From Selenomonas ruminantium subsp. ruminantium ATCC 12561 (GTDB lineage: Bacteria; Bacillota; Negativicutes; Selenomonadales; Selenomonadaceae): a stretch of 64,000 bases of DNA. Position 1 is the first letter of the stretch, and every line of letters starts with the position of its first letter. Position numbers and translations under genes: made by a program. The notes under the pieces are model-generated. The model ran no database searches, was not told the origin of the DNA, and saw nothing but the letters and a program-made list of their open reading frames with translations. Where the stretch lies: assembly GCF_000424065.1 (NCBI RefSeq), contig NZ_AUJE01000017.1:19745-83744 (forward strand), read 5' to 3'. Below, one piece after another: positions 35,988 to 45,055 of this stretch.

Positions 35988-37240
35988 CAGCGAATCTGCC
36001 CCTCACCCATGATGAGATACTTGGAGCTTGTGAGCTCCATAAGACCCATTGGCCCACGGGCATGGAGTTTCTGCGTGCTGATGCCGATTTCCGCGCCAAA
36101 GCCAAACTCAAAACCGTCCGTAAAGCGGGTCGAAGCATTGACATATACCGCCGCTGCATCCACTTCCTTCTGGAAGCGCGTAGCATTCACGAGGTCACTC
36201 GTGACAATCGTTTCCGAATGACCAGTGTTGTAGCGGTTGATATGTTCTATCGCTGCTGCCACATCATCTACCACCTTGACGGACAGGATCAAATCACCAT
36301 ATTCCGTTGACCAGTCAATTTCTTCTGCCGGCTGCATTTCCGGGCAGATGGCTCTTGATTGTTCACAGCCCCGCAGCTCCACTTTCTTTGCCGTCATGGT
36401 CTTATAAAGCATGGGCAGGAAATTTTCCGCCGCATTCTTATGCACAAGCAGCGTTTCCATGGCATTGCAGACCGAAGGACGGCTGGTCTTAGCATTGATA
36501 GCAATATCGAGCGCCATCTGTAAATCCGCACTTTCGTCCACATAGGTATGGCAGACACCGGTGCCGGTTTCAATAACGGGTACAGAACTGTCCTCCACCA
36601 CCCGCTTGATCAGCCCTGCACCGCCGCGCGGAATGATGACGTCTAACAAACCGGTCAAATGAGTCATTACGCCCACAGCTTCCCTGTCCGTAAAGTCGAT
36701 AAACTGGATTGCCCCTTCGGGGATACCATGCTTATAGGCCTCTTCTGCCAATAGTGAACTGATGGCGATATTCGAGCGAATCGCCTCGCTGCCGCCGCGC
36801 AAAAGCACGGCATTGCCGGATTTCAGGCAGAGCGCCAAAGCATCTGCCGTGACATTGGGGCGGGCTTCATAGATGATGCCCACCACACCCAGCGGCACCC
36901 GCACGCGACGGATGGAAAGGCCATTGGGACGTACACACGAATAATCGCCCTGACCGATGGGGTCAGGCAGAGCCGCCGTCTGCCGCAGACCTTCAGCCAT
37001 GCCGGCAATGCGGTTTTCATCGAGCATCAGACGGTCCAGATAGGAGCGCTTGACGCCCTTTTGCCGGGCTTCTTCCAAGTCCTGCGCATTGGCTGCCAAA
37101 ATCATGCTGCTGCGCTGTTCCAAGGCATGTGCCATCGCCAGCAAGGCTTCATTTTTCACCTTGGTCGAAAGCGTGCCCAGCTTATAGGACGCAGCTTTTG
37201 CCGCTTCTGCCTTTTTGCGTACTTCTGCCTGAATATCCAA
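35987..37240 (-). CDS. proA: Gamma-glutamyl phosphate reductase
   Basis: A 417-residue aldehyde-dehydrogenase-fold enzyme that reduces glutamyl 5-phosphate to glutamate semialdehyde in proline synthesis. The active Cys is in IETGTGVCHTYVDESAD. Other family segments are VPLGVVGIIYEARPNVT and HARGPMGL. The start is TTG 37240 with GGGGAGG seven bases upstream, and no better ATG. A TGACCAGTCA palindrome (36308-36317) encodes DWS in the conserved EIDWSTEYGD segment. It follows proB by 41 bases. Confidence 0.95.
   Translation of the reverse strand: MDIQAEVRKKAEAAKAASYKLGTLSTKVKNEALLAMAHALEQRSSMILAANAQDLEEARQKGVKRSYLDRLMLDENRIAGMAEGLRQTAALPDPIGQGDYSCVRPNGLSIRRVRVPLGVVGIIYEARPNVTADALALCLKSGNAVLLRGGSEAIRSNIAISSLLAEEAYKHGIPEGAIQFIDFTDREAVGVMTHLTGLLDVIIPRGGAGLIKRVVEDSSVPVIETGTGVCHTYVDESADLQMALDIAINAKTSRPSVCNAMETLLVHKNAAENFLPMLYKTMTAKKVELRGCEQSRAICPEMQPAEEIDWSTEYGDLILSVKVVDDVAAAIEHINRYNTGHSETIVTSDLVNATRFQKEVDAAAVYVNASTRFTDGFEFGFGAEIGISTQKLHARGPMGLMELTSSKYLIMGEGQIR
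36308..36317. repeat. TGACCAGTCA palindrome inside proA
   Basis: One member of the TGACNNGTCA family, here extended to TTGACCAGTCAA, in a conserved coding stretch. Confidence 0.6.
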
Positions 37241-37281
37241 TCCGATTCCTCCCCATCAAAAATCAGTCCATTACCAGACCA

Positions 37282-38412
37282 TCACACCATTAACACCATA
37301 TTATCGCGGTGAATAACCTCTGTCGGTACATCACCATTTAATATCTCCGTAATTTTCTCGGTCTGACAGCCCAGGATTTTTTGCAAATCTCCCACAGAGA
37401 AATTCACAATTCCCCGGGCGATTTCCTGCTGCGATTCGGTCAGCACCCGCACGGTACTGCCGGCAGCAAAGTCACCGTCACAGGCGATAACTCCTGCGGG
37501 CAGGATACTTGCTCCCTGTTCCCGCATGGCCTTGGCACAGCCTGCATCCACCACGATTTCGCCGGTCAGGCGCTTGCCAAAGGCAAGCCATGACTTGCGC
37601 ACCCGGAGATGCGATTCCCGTGCCGGGAACACTGTACCGATATTTTGACCGTTCAAAATATCCCTCAGCACATTTTCCCGTGAGCCCGAAGCAATGACCA
37701 TCGTCACGCCGGCACTCATGGAAATTTGTGCCGCCTGAATCTTGGTCATCATGCCGCCCGTGCCCAGCTTGGAACCGGCACCACCGGCAATCGCTTCAAC
37801 TTCGGGCGTGATTTCGGGAATTTCGGCGATAAGCTCAGCTTCCGGATGGGTCGCCGGATTAGCTGTATAAAGCCCTTCAATATCCGACAGGATAATCAGG
37901 GCATCGGCGTCCACCAAAGTTGCCACCATAGCCGAAAGGTTATCGTTATCACCAATCTTGATTTCATCTACGGCTACCGCATCATTTTCATTGATGACGG
38001 GAATAGCCCCCATGGAAAGCTGAGCCAGCAGGGAATTACGGGAATGAATGTACTGATGATGCTGCACTGAGTTTTCCTTGGTCAGCAGCACCTGTCCCAT
38101 AACCTGTCCGTATTCGGCAAAGAGCTTCTCATAGATATGCATGAGTACGCCCTGCCCGATAGCCGCTACCGCCTGCTTTTCCGGAATGGAGTCCGGCTTT
38201 TTCGTAAGCCCCAGCTTGCCCAAGCCTGCGGCAATGGCGCCCGAGGACACAAGAATCATTTCCTTGCCCTGATTTTTGAGGTCGGCGATTTCCCGCAGCA
38301 ACAGGTCAATGCGGTGCAGATTCAGTTTTCCGGTTTCATGGGTCAGGGTACTCGTGCCCACCTTGACCACAATGCGCTTGGCTTCACGCAAACGCTCTCT
38401 GGCAGTTCCCAT
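37282..38412 (-). CDS. proB: Glutamate 5-kinase
   Basis: A 376-residue kinase catalysing the first step of proline synthesis. The amino-acid kinase domain (about 1-260) contains IVVKVGTSTLTHETG, VSSGAIAAGLGKLG and GTGGMMTKIQAAQ. A C-terminal PUA domain (about 280-360) is present, as in most bacterial long-form ProB. ATG 38412 follows GGAGGGAAGAAC; the extension to 38430 would bury this site. Confidence 0.95.
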   Translation of the reverse strand: MGTARERLREAKRIVVKVGTSTLTHETGKLNLHRIDLLLREIADLKNQGKEMILVSSGAIAAGLGKLGLTKKPDSIPEKQAVAAIGQGVLMHIYEKLFAEYGQVMGQVLLTKENSVQHHQYIHSRNSLLAQLSMGAIPVINENDAVAVDEIKIGDNDNLSAMVATLVDADALIILSDIEGLYTANPATHPEAELIAEIPEITPEVEAIAGGAGSKLGTGGMMTKIQAAQISMSAGVTMVIASGSRENVLRDILNGQNIGTVFPARESHLRVRKSWLAFGKRLTGEIVVDAGCAKAMREQGASILPAGVIACDGDFAAGSTVRVLTESQQEIARGIVNFSVGDLQKILGCQTEKITEILNGDVPTEVIHRDNMVLMV

Positions 38413-38436
38413 GTTCTTCCCTCCGCTCAAGTTTGG

Positions 38437-38739
38437 TTACGGCAGTTCGATTTTCGGCTTATCGTAGTTGCGCTTAAACAGCAGACCATTGCGGCCGATA
38501 ATCTGCACGAGATTTACATCTGCACGTTCAGCCAGCATGGTGATGGCATCTTCCGGTTCTTCCATGCAGTTCTGCAATACACGTACCTTGATGAGTTCGC
38601 GCTTCTTGATGGCTTCCTGCGCAGCCTGTACAACGGTCGGCGTCACGCCTTCCTTGCCCATCATCACCACGGGTTCCAATTTCTGTCCCATGGAACGCAA
38701 AAAGCTTTTCTGCTTGCCTGTCAATGAATTTCTTAACAA
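38437..38739 (-). CDS. yhbY: Ribosome assembly RNA-binding protein YhbY (CRM domain)
   Basis: A 100-residue single CRM-domain protein associated with large-subunit assembly. The GxxG-like loop is in IIGRNGLLF and the first part reads LTGKQKSFLRSMGQKLEPVV. The start is TTG 38739 with GGAGG seven bases upstream. It lies 26 bases after obgE, in the common obg-yhbY-proB order. Confidence 0.93.
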   Translation of the reverse strand: MLRNSLTGKQKSFLRSMGQKLEPVVMMGKEGVTPTVVQAAQEAIKKRELIKVRVLQNCMEEPEDAITMLAERADVNLVQIIGRNGLLFKRNYDKPKIELP

Positions 38740-38765
38740 ATTGATTCCTCCGTAAATCCTTACTC

Positions 38766-40046
38766 TTAATCGCGGAATTCAAATTCCATTTCGCCGATAT
38801 GGATGGTATCGCCCTCTTTGGCGCCCTTTTCCCGCAGCTTTTCATCGAGATTCTTAATGCGCCAGATGTACTGGAAGCGGCGCACAGCTTCATCATTGAG
38901 GAAGTTGGTCATCTTCACGAGCTTTTCGATATTCTGACCGGACACCACAAGTTCACCGCTGATGTTGCGGGAAATGGTAATCTTATCCGGGTCTTCCTCG
39001 TTCTCGTCATAGACCACAACTTCGTCTTCCGTCTCCGGCTCCTCGACATAGTTGTCGAGCCATTCACCGGTATAGTCGATAAGCTCCTGCACGCCTTCGC
39101 GCGTAGCTGCCGAAATGGCAAAGAACTTCATGCCGTTTTCTTCCGCCAGTTTCTGCAGGCGCGGCAGATTCTCCTGCGCTTCCGGCAAGTCGATTTTATT
39201 GGCCACAAGCACCTGCGTGCGGCGGGCAATCTTTTCGCTGTATTTCTTGAGTTCCGCATTGATTTTGTAATAATCGTCAATGGGGTCGCGGCCTTCAAGC
39301 CCCGAAGCGTCCACGATATGCAGAATCAGCTTCGTGCGCTCCACATGGCGCAGGAAGTCATGACCAAGGCCCACACCGTCAGCCGCACCTTCGATAAGCC
39401 CCGGAATATCGGCCATGACAAAGCTCTTTTCGTAGTCCGTCTTGACCACACCGAGCACCGGCGTAATCGTCGTAAAGTGATACTCCGCAATCTCCGGGCG
39501 CGCTGCCGAACAGCTGGCCACAAGACTCGACTTGCCCACACTCGGATAGCCGACCAGCCCCACATCAGCGAGCAGCTTCAATTCCAGAATCAGGTTCTTG
39601 GCCTCACCCGGTTCGCCGAATTCGGCAAAGGTCGGCGTACGGTTGGCAGAGTTGGCAAACTTCGCATTGCCGCGACCGCCACGGCCGCCCTTGCAGACCA
39701 CAGCCTCCTGACCGATTTCCGTAAGGTCAGCCAGCACCTTGCCCGTAGCCTCGTCCTTCACAATCGTTCCGGGCGGTACCTTGACATAGCAGGCAGGTGC
39801 ATTGGCACCATACTGATTCTTGATATCACCATTTTCGCCATTCTTCGCCGTAAACTTCCGATGAAAACGGAAATCCAACAGCGTGTTCATATTCTGGTCA
39901 ACGACAAAAATCACATCGCCGCCCCGGCCGCCATCACCACCAGACGGCCCACCTTTCGGCACAAACTTCTCCCGGCGGAAAGCAGACTTCCCATGCCCGC
40001 CATCGCCCGCCTTCACAATTACGCGGGTTCTATCAATAAACTGCAT
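38766..40046 (-). CDS. obgE: GTPase ObgE/CgtA
   Basis: A 426-residue ribosome-associated GTPase. The glycine-rich Obg fold (about 1-158) begins FIDRTRVIVKAGDGGHGKSA. The G domain has GYPSVGKSSLVAS, DIPGLIEGA and NKIDLPEA. The C-terminal OCT domain ends the protein (about 350-426). ATG 40046 has GTGGAGGAAAT directly upstream, so the longer frame to 40100 is rejected. No promoter of good quality is seen in the hairpin-rich upstream gap. Confidence 0.96.
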   Translation of the reverse strand: MQFIDRTRVIVKAGDGGHGKSAFRREKFVPKGGPSGGDGGRGGDVIFVVDQNMNTLLDFRFHRKFTAKNGENGDIKNQYGANAPACYVKVPPGTIVKDEATGKVLADLTEIGQEAVVCKGGRGGRGNAKFANSANRTPTFAEFGEPGEAKNLILELKLLADVGLVGYPSVGKSSLVASCSAARPEIAEYHFTTITPVLGVVKTDYEKSFVMADIPGLIEGAADGVGLGHDFLRHVERTKLILHIVDASGLEGRDPIDDYYKINAELKKYSEKIARRTQVLVANKIDLPEAQENLPRLQKLAEENGMKFFAISAATREGVQELIDYTGEWLDNYVEEPETEDEVVVYDENEEDPDKITISRNISGELVVSGQNIEKLVKMTNFLNDEAVRRFQYIWRIKNLDEKLREKGAKEGDTIHIGEMEFEFRD

Positions 40047-40092
40047 ATTTCCTCCACATCTAAACCATAAGACCACTGTATATCGTTGCTCA

Positions 40093-40258
40093 GCGCCCAA
40101 GGACGGGCGCTGGCGGACGTAAATCCCGTGATGGGATTTCAGTCCGCGTTTTCTTTTGTAACTTTTCTTTGCGCCAAAGAAAAGTTAGGGAACGTCGCCC
40201 CTTATAATGAATAAAGGCAAGAGCCGGCATTGCGTTCAATACCGGCTCTTGCCTTTAT
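40093..40258. repeat. Array of four hairpins between rpmA and obgE
   Basis: Four inverted repeats follow each other: 40093-40110 (GCGCCC/GGGCGC), 40113-40147 (GCGGAC/GTCCGC with AAATCCC/GGGATTT inside), 40160-40186 (AACTTTTCTTTG/CAAAGAAAAGTT) and 40211-40258 (about 21-base arms containing GGCAAGAGCCGG). The third resembles a short palindrome dispersed in many bacterial genomes. The fourth looks like a bidirectional terminator. Nothing coding is seen. Confidence 0.7.
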
Positions 40259-40289
40259 GCACTACAACGCAACCTAACGCCGTTCCTTA

Positions 40290-40322
40290 TAAACAAATAC
40301 CTGCGCCCAAAAGCGCAGGTAT
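40290..40322 (-). terminator. Terminator or attenuator after rpmA
   Basis: Perfect arms ATACCTGCGC/GCGCAGGTAT (40297-40322) followed on the minus strand by TTTGTTTAT. It begins 12 bases past the rpmA stop. Confidence 0.7.
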
Positions 40323-40334
40323 CCGTTATATGTC

Positions 40335-40625
40335 TTACATAGCTTCTTCAGCCGTATAAACGCTGACCTGACGCTGGTAGCGGCCTTTGCGCTCGAAAGC
40401 AACCTTGCCGGCAACCTTTGCGAACAGGGTATCATCCTTACCGATACCAACATTGTGGCCCGGATGGAAATGCGTGCCGCGCTGACGAACCAGAATGCTG
40501 CCAGCGGTTACAACCGTACCAGCCTGCTCCTTAACGCCGAGACGCTTGGAATGGCTGTCACGACCGTTACGCGTGGAGCTAACACCCTTTTTATGTGCGA
40601 ACAACTGCAAATCAAAAGTAAACAT
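40335..40625 (-). CDS. rpmA: Ribosomal protein bL27 with cleavable N-terminal extension
   Basis: A 96-residue large-subunit protein whose N terminus reaches the peptidyl-transferase centre. It starts [14 protein letters not shown], the extended form of Firmicutes in which Prp protease cuts after the Phe of LQLF to expose AHKKG. ATG 40625 follows GGAGGTGAATTCG; the further upstream frame is not needed. The Prp gene lies immediately upstream, so substrate and protease are co-expressed. Confidence 0.97.
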   Translation of the reverse strand: MFTFDLQLFAHKKGVSSTRNGRDSHSKRLGVKEQAGTVVTAGSILVRQRGTHFHPGHNVGIGKDDTLFAKVAGKVAFERKGRYQRQVSVYTAEEAM

Positions 40626-40630
40626 CGAAT

Positions 40631-40951
40631 TCACCTCCGCTGTTCCTGAATTTGTACCGCTTCCGGACTGAGCTTAGCAATCTCCATCAGTCCTAGAAGC
40701 ATCGTTTGTAAAATCGCTTCGGTCAGTTCATCAGGAGCCCCTTTGAGCTGCATTTTAAGCTTACCACTCGCTACGGAATAATCCATGTCGCGATGCAGAT
40801 GCTCACCCAGTCCCAAAAGCGCCGTCTGTGCAAGCGAGGAAACCCCGGCACAGACAATATCCTGACCACGCTCTGCCGTACCGCTATGGCCGGCAACTTC
40901 AAAGCCAACAATGCGATCCGTTGGCTCTTTAAAGATTTTGATCTTAATCAT
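40631..40951 (-). CDS. prp: Ribosomal-processing cysteine protease Prp
   Basis: A 106-residue YsxB/Prp protein. The catalytic His is in [20 protein letters not shown] and the Cys 12 residues later in the same segment. It removes the N-terminal extension of bL27. It sits between rplU (three bases) and rpmA (five bases) and has little Shine-Dalgarno sequence of its own, so it depends on coupling to rplU. Confidence 0.94.
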   Translation of the reverse strand: MIKIKIFKEPTDRIVGFEVAGHSGTAERGQDIVCAGVSSLAQTALLGLGEHLHRDMDYSVASGKLKMQLKGAPDELTEAILQTMLLGLMEIAKLSPEAVQIQEQRR

Positions 40952-40954
40952 AGA

Positions 40955-41266
40955 TTAAGCTTCAATCTTTTCGATAACAACCTTCGTGAACGGCTGACGA
41001 TGACCCTGACGTTTACGATAGTTGCTCTTAGCCTTGTACTTGAAGACCAGAATCTTCTTGTCCTTGCCCTGAGCTTCAACCTTGCCCGTTACTTTGGCAC
41101 CTTCAACAACCGGCTTGCCAACTTTGACATCACCGTCGTTTACTACCGTCAGAACTTCGTCAAACACTACAGCTTCGCCTTCAGCAGCGGAGAGCTTCTC
41201 CACCATGATTACATCACCTTCAGCGACCTTGTACTGCTTGCCACCAGTTTTGATAATTGCGTACAT
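40955..41266 (-). CDS. rplU: Ribosomal protein bL21
   Basis: A 103-residue large-subunit protein beginning [20 protein letters not shown], with the C-terminal basic tail [24 protein letters not shown] 41266 has AGGGAGGTG upstream. First gene of rplU-prp-rpmA. Confidence 0.97.
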   Translation of the reverse strand: MYAIIKTGGKQYKVAEGDVIMVEKLSAAEGEAVVFDEVLTVVNDGDVKVGKPVVEGAKVTGKVEAQGKDKKILVFKYKAKSNYRKRQGHRQPFTKVVIEKIEA

Positions 41267-41400
41267 GAAAACACCTCCCTATAAGATTACTCGCCAACTA
41301 CGGCACTGCCACAAGGCAGATTTCACAGCCTCGTTGTGCGGTTGGGGATGGGTTATGATAAAACCCAAATCAGACGCACTTCATGCGCCTACAGTTATTA
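41267..41400 (-). ncRNA. Candidate L21 leader of the rplU operon
   Basis: The untranslated leader is about 125 bases long and contains stem-forming segments: AGGCGCATGAAGTGCGTCT-type pairing near 41371-41392 and CTGCCTTGTGGCAG near 41309-41322. Many Firmicutes have a structured autoregulatory leader before rplU. I did not match a covariance model, so this is by position and structure only. Confidence 0.45.
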
Positions 41401-41429
41401 ATAATAGCATAGGCATAATAGCGTGTCAA
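41401..41429 (-). promoter_or_regulatory. Promoter of the rplU operon
   Basis: On the minus strand a consensus -35 TTGACA (41424-41429) and TATTAT (41401-41406) are exactly 17 bases apart, as expected for a highly expressed ribosomal operon. The remaining bases to 41638 are AT-rich and show no gene. Confidence 0.8.
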
Positions 41430-41638
41430 GGAAAAATCTGCCCCCTCCCCCATATTTTTTCTGCAGGATTTCTACAATTTTCCCAGCAGTTTTTTCCCGC
41501 AATTTTGCCCCTTTCCAAGAGTGCAAAACCAACTCTTCGAAAGTCACCCCCGCTCTCACCTATACCATAAGACTAACAAAAGATTACGAAAAGATAAGGT
41601 CAAATCCTGTAATGGCAGGGAATTTGTACAAACGGACA

Positions 41639-41667
41639 TTGAGATTTTCCCATTTTTTCGCTATAAT
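41639..41667 (+). promoter_or_regulatory. Promoter of the tatA operon
   Basis: TTGAGA (41639-41644) and TATAAT (41662-41667) are 17 bases apart, 40 bases before the tatA start. It heads the plus-strand run tatA-tatC-ubiD-ubiA-folD. Confidence 0.75.
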
Positions 41668-41707
41668 ACAAGTGTATAGAATATGTAACGTTTAGGAGGA
41701 ATTATTT

Positions 41708-41926
41708 ATGATTAGTCCATATACTGCAGGTGCGCTCATCATCGTAGCCCTGATTGTCTTTGGCCCCAGCAGACTTCCGGAAATCGGCAAAGCCCTCGGC
41801 AAAGGCATCAAGGAGTTCAAATCCGGCGTGACCGATGAGAGCAAGAAAGCGGAAGACACACAGATGATGAATGTAACGGAACAGCCCAAAGAACTGCCCA
41901 AGGCTGAAAACCAGACGAAGCAGTAA
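41708..41926 (+). CDS. tatA: Twin-arginine translocase protein TatA
   Basis: A 72-residue protein with one membrane segment (about 5-19), the [20 protein letters not shown] hinge and amphipathic helix of TatA/TatE, and an acidic, polar tail. It forms the pore for folded Tat substrates. ATG 41708 follows TAGGAGGAATTATTT. tatC starts 12 bases later. No tatB is present, as in many Firmicutes. Confidence 0.95.
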   Translation: MISPYTAGALIIVALIVFGPSRLPEIGKALGKGIKEFKSGVTDESKKAEDTQMMNVTEQPKELPKAENQTKQ

Positions 41927-41938
41927 GCCGGTGGTGTA

Positions 41939-42712
41939 ATGGCAGAAGAACAAAAATACGAAGAAATCGAGGCGCCCAAGCAGCTTGGCGCCCCGGCAGA
42001 TGCCGAAGCAGCCTTAGACGATGGCAGCATGTCCCTGATTGCCCATCTCACTGAGCTTCGCAGCCGCATCATCAAATGTCTGGTGGCTACAGGTTTAGGC
42101 AGCGTGGTTGGCTATTTCTACATTCAGGAAATCATGCACTACATCACCCTGCCCGCAGGCAAGCTCTACTATATGCAGCCTGCTGAAGCCTTCTTCACCT
42201 ATCTGAAGGTGGCCTGTGTAGCCGGTTTTCTCTTGGCACTGCCCATTATCTTTTGGCAGGTCTGGCGCTTTTTCCTGCCGGCCCTGACCACCAGGGAACG
42301 CATGGTGCTTGGCCTTATCGTGCCGACCTCCGTCGTTCTTTTTTTCTGTGGACTGGCCTTTTCCTTTTTCCTGGTACTGCCGGCAGGCATCAAATTTTTC
42401 CTGGGTTTTGGCAATACAGAACTCGAGGCCCTGCTCTCGGTGGACAAGTACTTTGACTTTGTCATCATGTTTGTCCTGCCGTTCGGCTTTATCTTTGAGC
42501 TGCCGCTCGTGATTACCATTCTGGGTAAGATGGGGCTTATCACATCCGCTTTCCTGAAGAAATATCAGCGGATTATTATCTTCCTGTCCTTCGTCGTCGG
42601 CGCACTCATTACGCCGACCCCGGACGTATTCACCCAGTCCATGATCGCCCTGCCCATCATCGTACTCTATGAGGTAGGCTATTTCATTGTTCGTTATATT
42701 TTACGCAGATAA
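41939..42712 (+). CDS. tatC: Twin-arginine translocase protein TatC
   Basis: A 257-residue protein with six membrane segments that recognises twin-arginine signal peptides. The cytoplasmic N-terminal region has the family motif SLIAHLTELRSRII. The N terminus (1-28) is unusually long and acidic (EEQKYEEIEAP). It forms a minimal TatAC system with the upstream gene. Confidence 0.95.
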   Translation: MAEEQKYEEIEAPKQLGAPADAEAALDDGSMSLIAHLTELRSRIIKCLVATGLGSVVGYFYIQEIMHYITLPAGKLYYMQPAEAFFTYLKVACVAGFLLALPIIFWQVWRFFLPALTTRERMVLGLIVPTSVVLFFCGLAFSFFLVLPAGIKFFLGFGNTELEALLSVDKYFDFVIMFVLPFGFIFELPLVITILGKMGLITSAFLKKYQRIIIFLSFVVGALITPTPDVFTQSMIALPIIVLYEVGYFIVRYILRR

Positions 42713-42727
42713 GAGGAGGTAAATTTC

Positions 42728-44188
42728 TTGGCTTATAAGGACTTGCGGGAATTTATGGCCGACTTGGAGTCCAAGGGACTCTTAAAGCGCATAAAGACCG
42801 AGGTTGACCCGGAACTCGAGATTACGGAAATCACCGACCGGGTATCGAAAATGGAAGGGAACAAAAACGTTGCCCTGCTCTTTGAAAACGTCAAGGGCTC
42901 CAAAATGCCCGTGCTTATGAACGCCTTCGGCAGCTATGAACGCATGGCGATGGCTTTGGGCGTGGAAAAGCTCGACGATGTAGCAGACGAACTGCGGGAG
43001 ATGCTCAAGCTCCCCTATGTTTCCCTGCAGAATAAAATGAGCGTTGTGACCATGATTCCCATGATCAAGCGCGCAATCAACTTCCCGAAATACGTGAAGA
43101 ACGCGCCCTGTCAGGAAGTTGTGGAAACGGAAAATCCGAGTCTTGACGATATTCCCATTCTCAAATGCTGGCCCGACGACGGCGGCCCCTTCGTGACCCT
43201 GCCCTTGGTGTTCACCAAGAATCCCAAGACCGGCAAGCGCAATGTGGGCATGTACCGCCTGCAGAAATACGACAGCCGCACCACGGGTATGCACTGGCAT
43301 ATCCACAAGAACGGCGCAGAAAACTTCCGCGATACCAAGGCACAGGGCGGCGATAGAATCGAAGCGGCAGTAGCCATCGGCACGGACCCGGTGCTTACCT
43401 ATGCCGCCACCGCTCCCCTGCCCCGCGATATTGACGAAATGGTCTTCGCCGGTTTCCTGCGGCATAAATCCGTGGAAATGGTCAAGTGCAAGACCGTGGA
43501 TATCGAAGTGCCCGCAACGGCAGAAATCATTCTCGAAGGCTATGTGCGGACAGACGAAAAGCGCCGCGAAGGCCCCTTCGGCGACCATACGGGCTACTAC
43601 TCTTTGGCGGACGATTATCCCGTGTTCCATATCACGGCGATTACCCACCGCAAGAACCCGATTTACTTCTCCACGGTGGTCGGCAAGCCGCCTATGGAGG
43701 ACTGTTACCTTGCCAAGGCTACGGAACGCATATTCCTGCCGATTCTGCAGCAGATGCAGCCGGAAATCATCGACATCAATATGCCGCTTGAAGGCGTATT
43801 CCATGACTGCTGCATCGTATCCATCAAGAAGCAGTACCCCATGCAGGCCCGCAAGGTCATGCACGCACTCTGGGGCATGGGCCAGATGATGAACGTCAAG
43901 ATGATTATTGTCGTCGATGCCCATGTCAACGTCCAGGACCTCAAGGAAGTCTGGTGGCGCGTCTACAACAATATCGACGCCAAGCACGATTTGGAAATCG
44001 TCGAAGGCCCGCTTGACGTCCTCGACCACTCCTCCCCGATGGCAAAATGGGGTTCCAAGATGGGCATTGATGCCACCAAGACCTGGCCGGAAGAAGGCCA
44101 TACCCGCGAATGGCCGGAAGAAATCAGCATGAGCGAAGAAATCAAGGCCCGCGTAGATGCCAAGTGGAAGGAGCTTGGTTTGGATTGA
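42728..44188 (+). CDS. UbiD-family decarboxylase (probable menaquinone pathway)
   Basis: A 486-residue prenylated-FMN-dependent decarboxylase. Family segments include GMYRLQKYDSRTTGMHWHIH and the Glu-containing EGYVRTDEKRREGPFGDHTG. The start is TTG 42728 behind GAGGAGGTAAATTTC. A UbiA prenyltransferase gene overlaps its end, the pairing found in the futalosine menaquinone pathway, where these enzymes are called MqnL and MqnP. The earlier mqn genes are not in the window, so the pathway is inferred. Confidence 0.85.
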   Translation: MAYKDLREFMADLESKGLLKRIKTEVDPELEITEITDRVSKMEGNKNVALLFENVKGSKMPVLMNAFGSYERMAMALGVEKLDDVADELREMLKLPYVSLQNKMSVVTMIPMIKRAINFPKYVKNAPCQEVVETENPSLDDIPILKCWPDDGGPFVTLPLVFTKNPKTGKRNVGMYRLQKYDSRTTGMHWHIHKNGAENFRDTKAQGGDRIEAAVAIGTDPVLTYAATAPLPRDIDEMVFAGFLRHKSVEMVKCKTVDIEVPATAEIILEGYVRTDEKRREGPFGDHTGYYSLADDYPVFHITAITHRKNPIYFSTVVGKPPMEDCYLAKATERIFLPILQQMQPEIIDINMPLEGVFHDCCIVSIKKQYPMQARKVMHALWGMGQMMNVKMIIVVDAHVNVQDLKEVWWRVYNNIDAKHDLEIVEGPLDVLDHSSPMAKWGSKMGIDATKTWPEEGHTREWPEEISMSEEIKARVDAKWKELGLD

Positions 44189-45033
44189 TTGATATAAAAG
44201 CCCATATTAACAACGTGGCTCTGCACCATACGATTTTTGACCTGCCGTTCGCCTTTATGGGCGCGGTACTGGCGGCAAATGGCAGCCCCAGTGTTCATGA
44301 CCTGATTTGGATTGCCCTGGCAATTACCACAGGCCGCGCGGCAGCACTCGCGCTTGACAATTTGGCTGACCTCAAATTTGACAGCCAGCAGCCCCGCATG
44401 AGCCACCGCGCCATGGTTACGGGCAAAATCAGCAAGCTGGAGGCAAAGATTTTTATTGCGATTTGCCTGCTGTTGATGGTGCTCTCGGTTATGCAGCTGC
44501 ATCCCATCTGCATTTACCTGCTGCCCCTTGCCGCCCTGCCCTTTCTGATTTATCCGTTCACCAAACGCTTTACCGGCTGGTGCCATCTTGTCCTTGGCAT
44601 TGCCATTGCCATGGCGCCTGCCGGCGGCTGGGTCGGGGTCAGCGGGCAGATTACCGCACCCATGGTGCTCCTGTGCTCGGCTGTAGCCCTCTGGATTTGC
44701 GGCTTTGATGCCATGTACGGCGCGCAGGACGAGGAATTTGACAAGAGCCAGGGGCTGCACTCCTTAGCGGTCAGCTATGGCGCACCGAACGCCTTCAAGC
44801 TCGCGGCAGCCATGCACGTTATCTGTATCGCCTGCTTCTTTGCCGTGGGCGTAATGCTCGCCTTAGGCCAAGCCTACTTTATCGGCGTGGGCATTGCGGC
44901 AGGAACTCTGGTTTACCAGCACCGCATCGTAAGCCCCACGGATTTTTCCCGGGTGACGCAAGGCTACTTTATGCGCAACGGCATCGTGTCCGTCGCCATC
45001 TTTGTCTGCACCTGGCTTAGTTTCTACTTATAA
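44185..45033 (+). CDS. UbiA-family prenyltransferase (MqnP-like)
   Basis: A 282-residue integral-membrane prenyltransferase with about eight hydrophobic segments. The two Asp-rich motifs are DNLADLKFD and DAMYGAQDEEFD. It would attach the polyprenyl chain to the aromatic precursor of menaquinone. I place the start at TTG 44185, which overlaps the ubiD stop by four bases (TTGA) and has AAGGAG 11 bases upstream; earlier in-frame starts lie deep inside ubiD. Confidence 0.87.
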   Translation: MIDIKAHINNVALHHTIFDLPFAFMGAVLAANGSPSVHDLIWIALAITTGRAAALALDNLADLKFDSQQPRMSHRAMVTGKISKLEAKIFIAICLLLMVLSVMQLHPICIYLLPLAALPFLIYPFTKRFTGWCHLVLGIAIAMAPAGGWVGVSGQITAPMVLLCSAVALWICGFDAMYGAQDEEFDKSQGLHSLAVSYGAPNAFKLAAAMHVICIACFFAVGVMLALGQAYFIGVGIAAGTLVYQHRIVSPTDFSRVTQGYFMRNGIVSVAIFVCTWLSFYL

Positions 45034-45055
45034 TCAACAAAATTGAGGTGACTCC

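Noticed and set aside
38799..44101. Long frames opposite obgE (423 codons, plus strand) and ubiD (439 codons, minus strand)
   Set aside because: Both mirror well-identified genes with normal codon use on the coding strand; no ribosome binding sites or recognisable domains.
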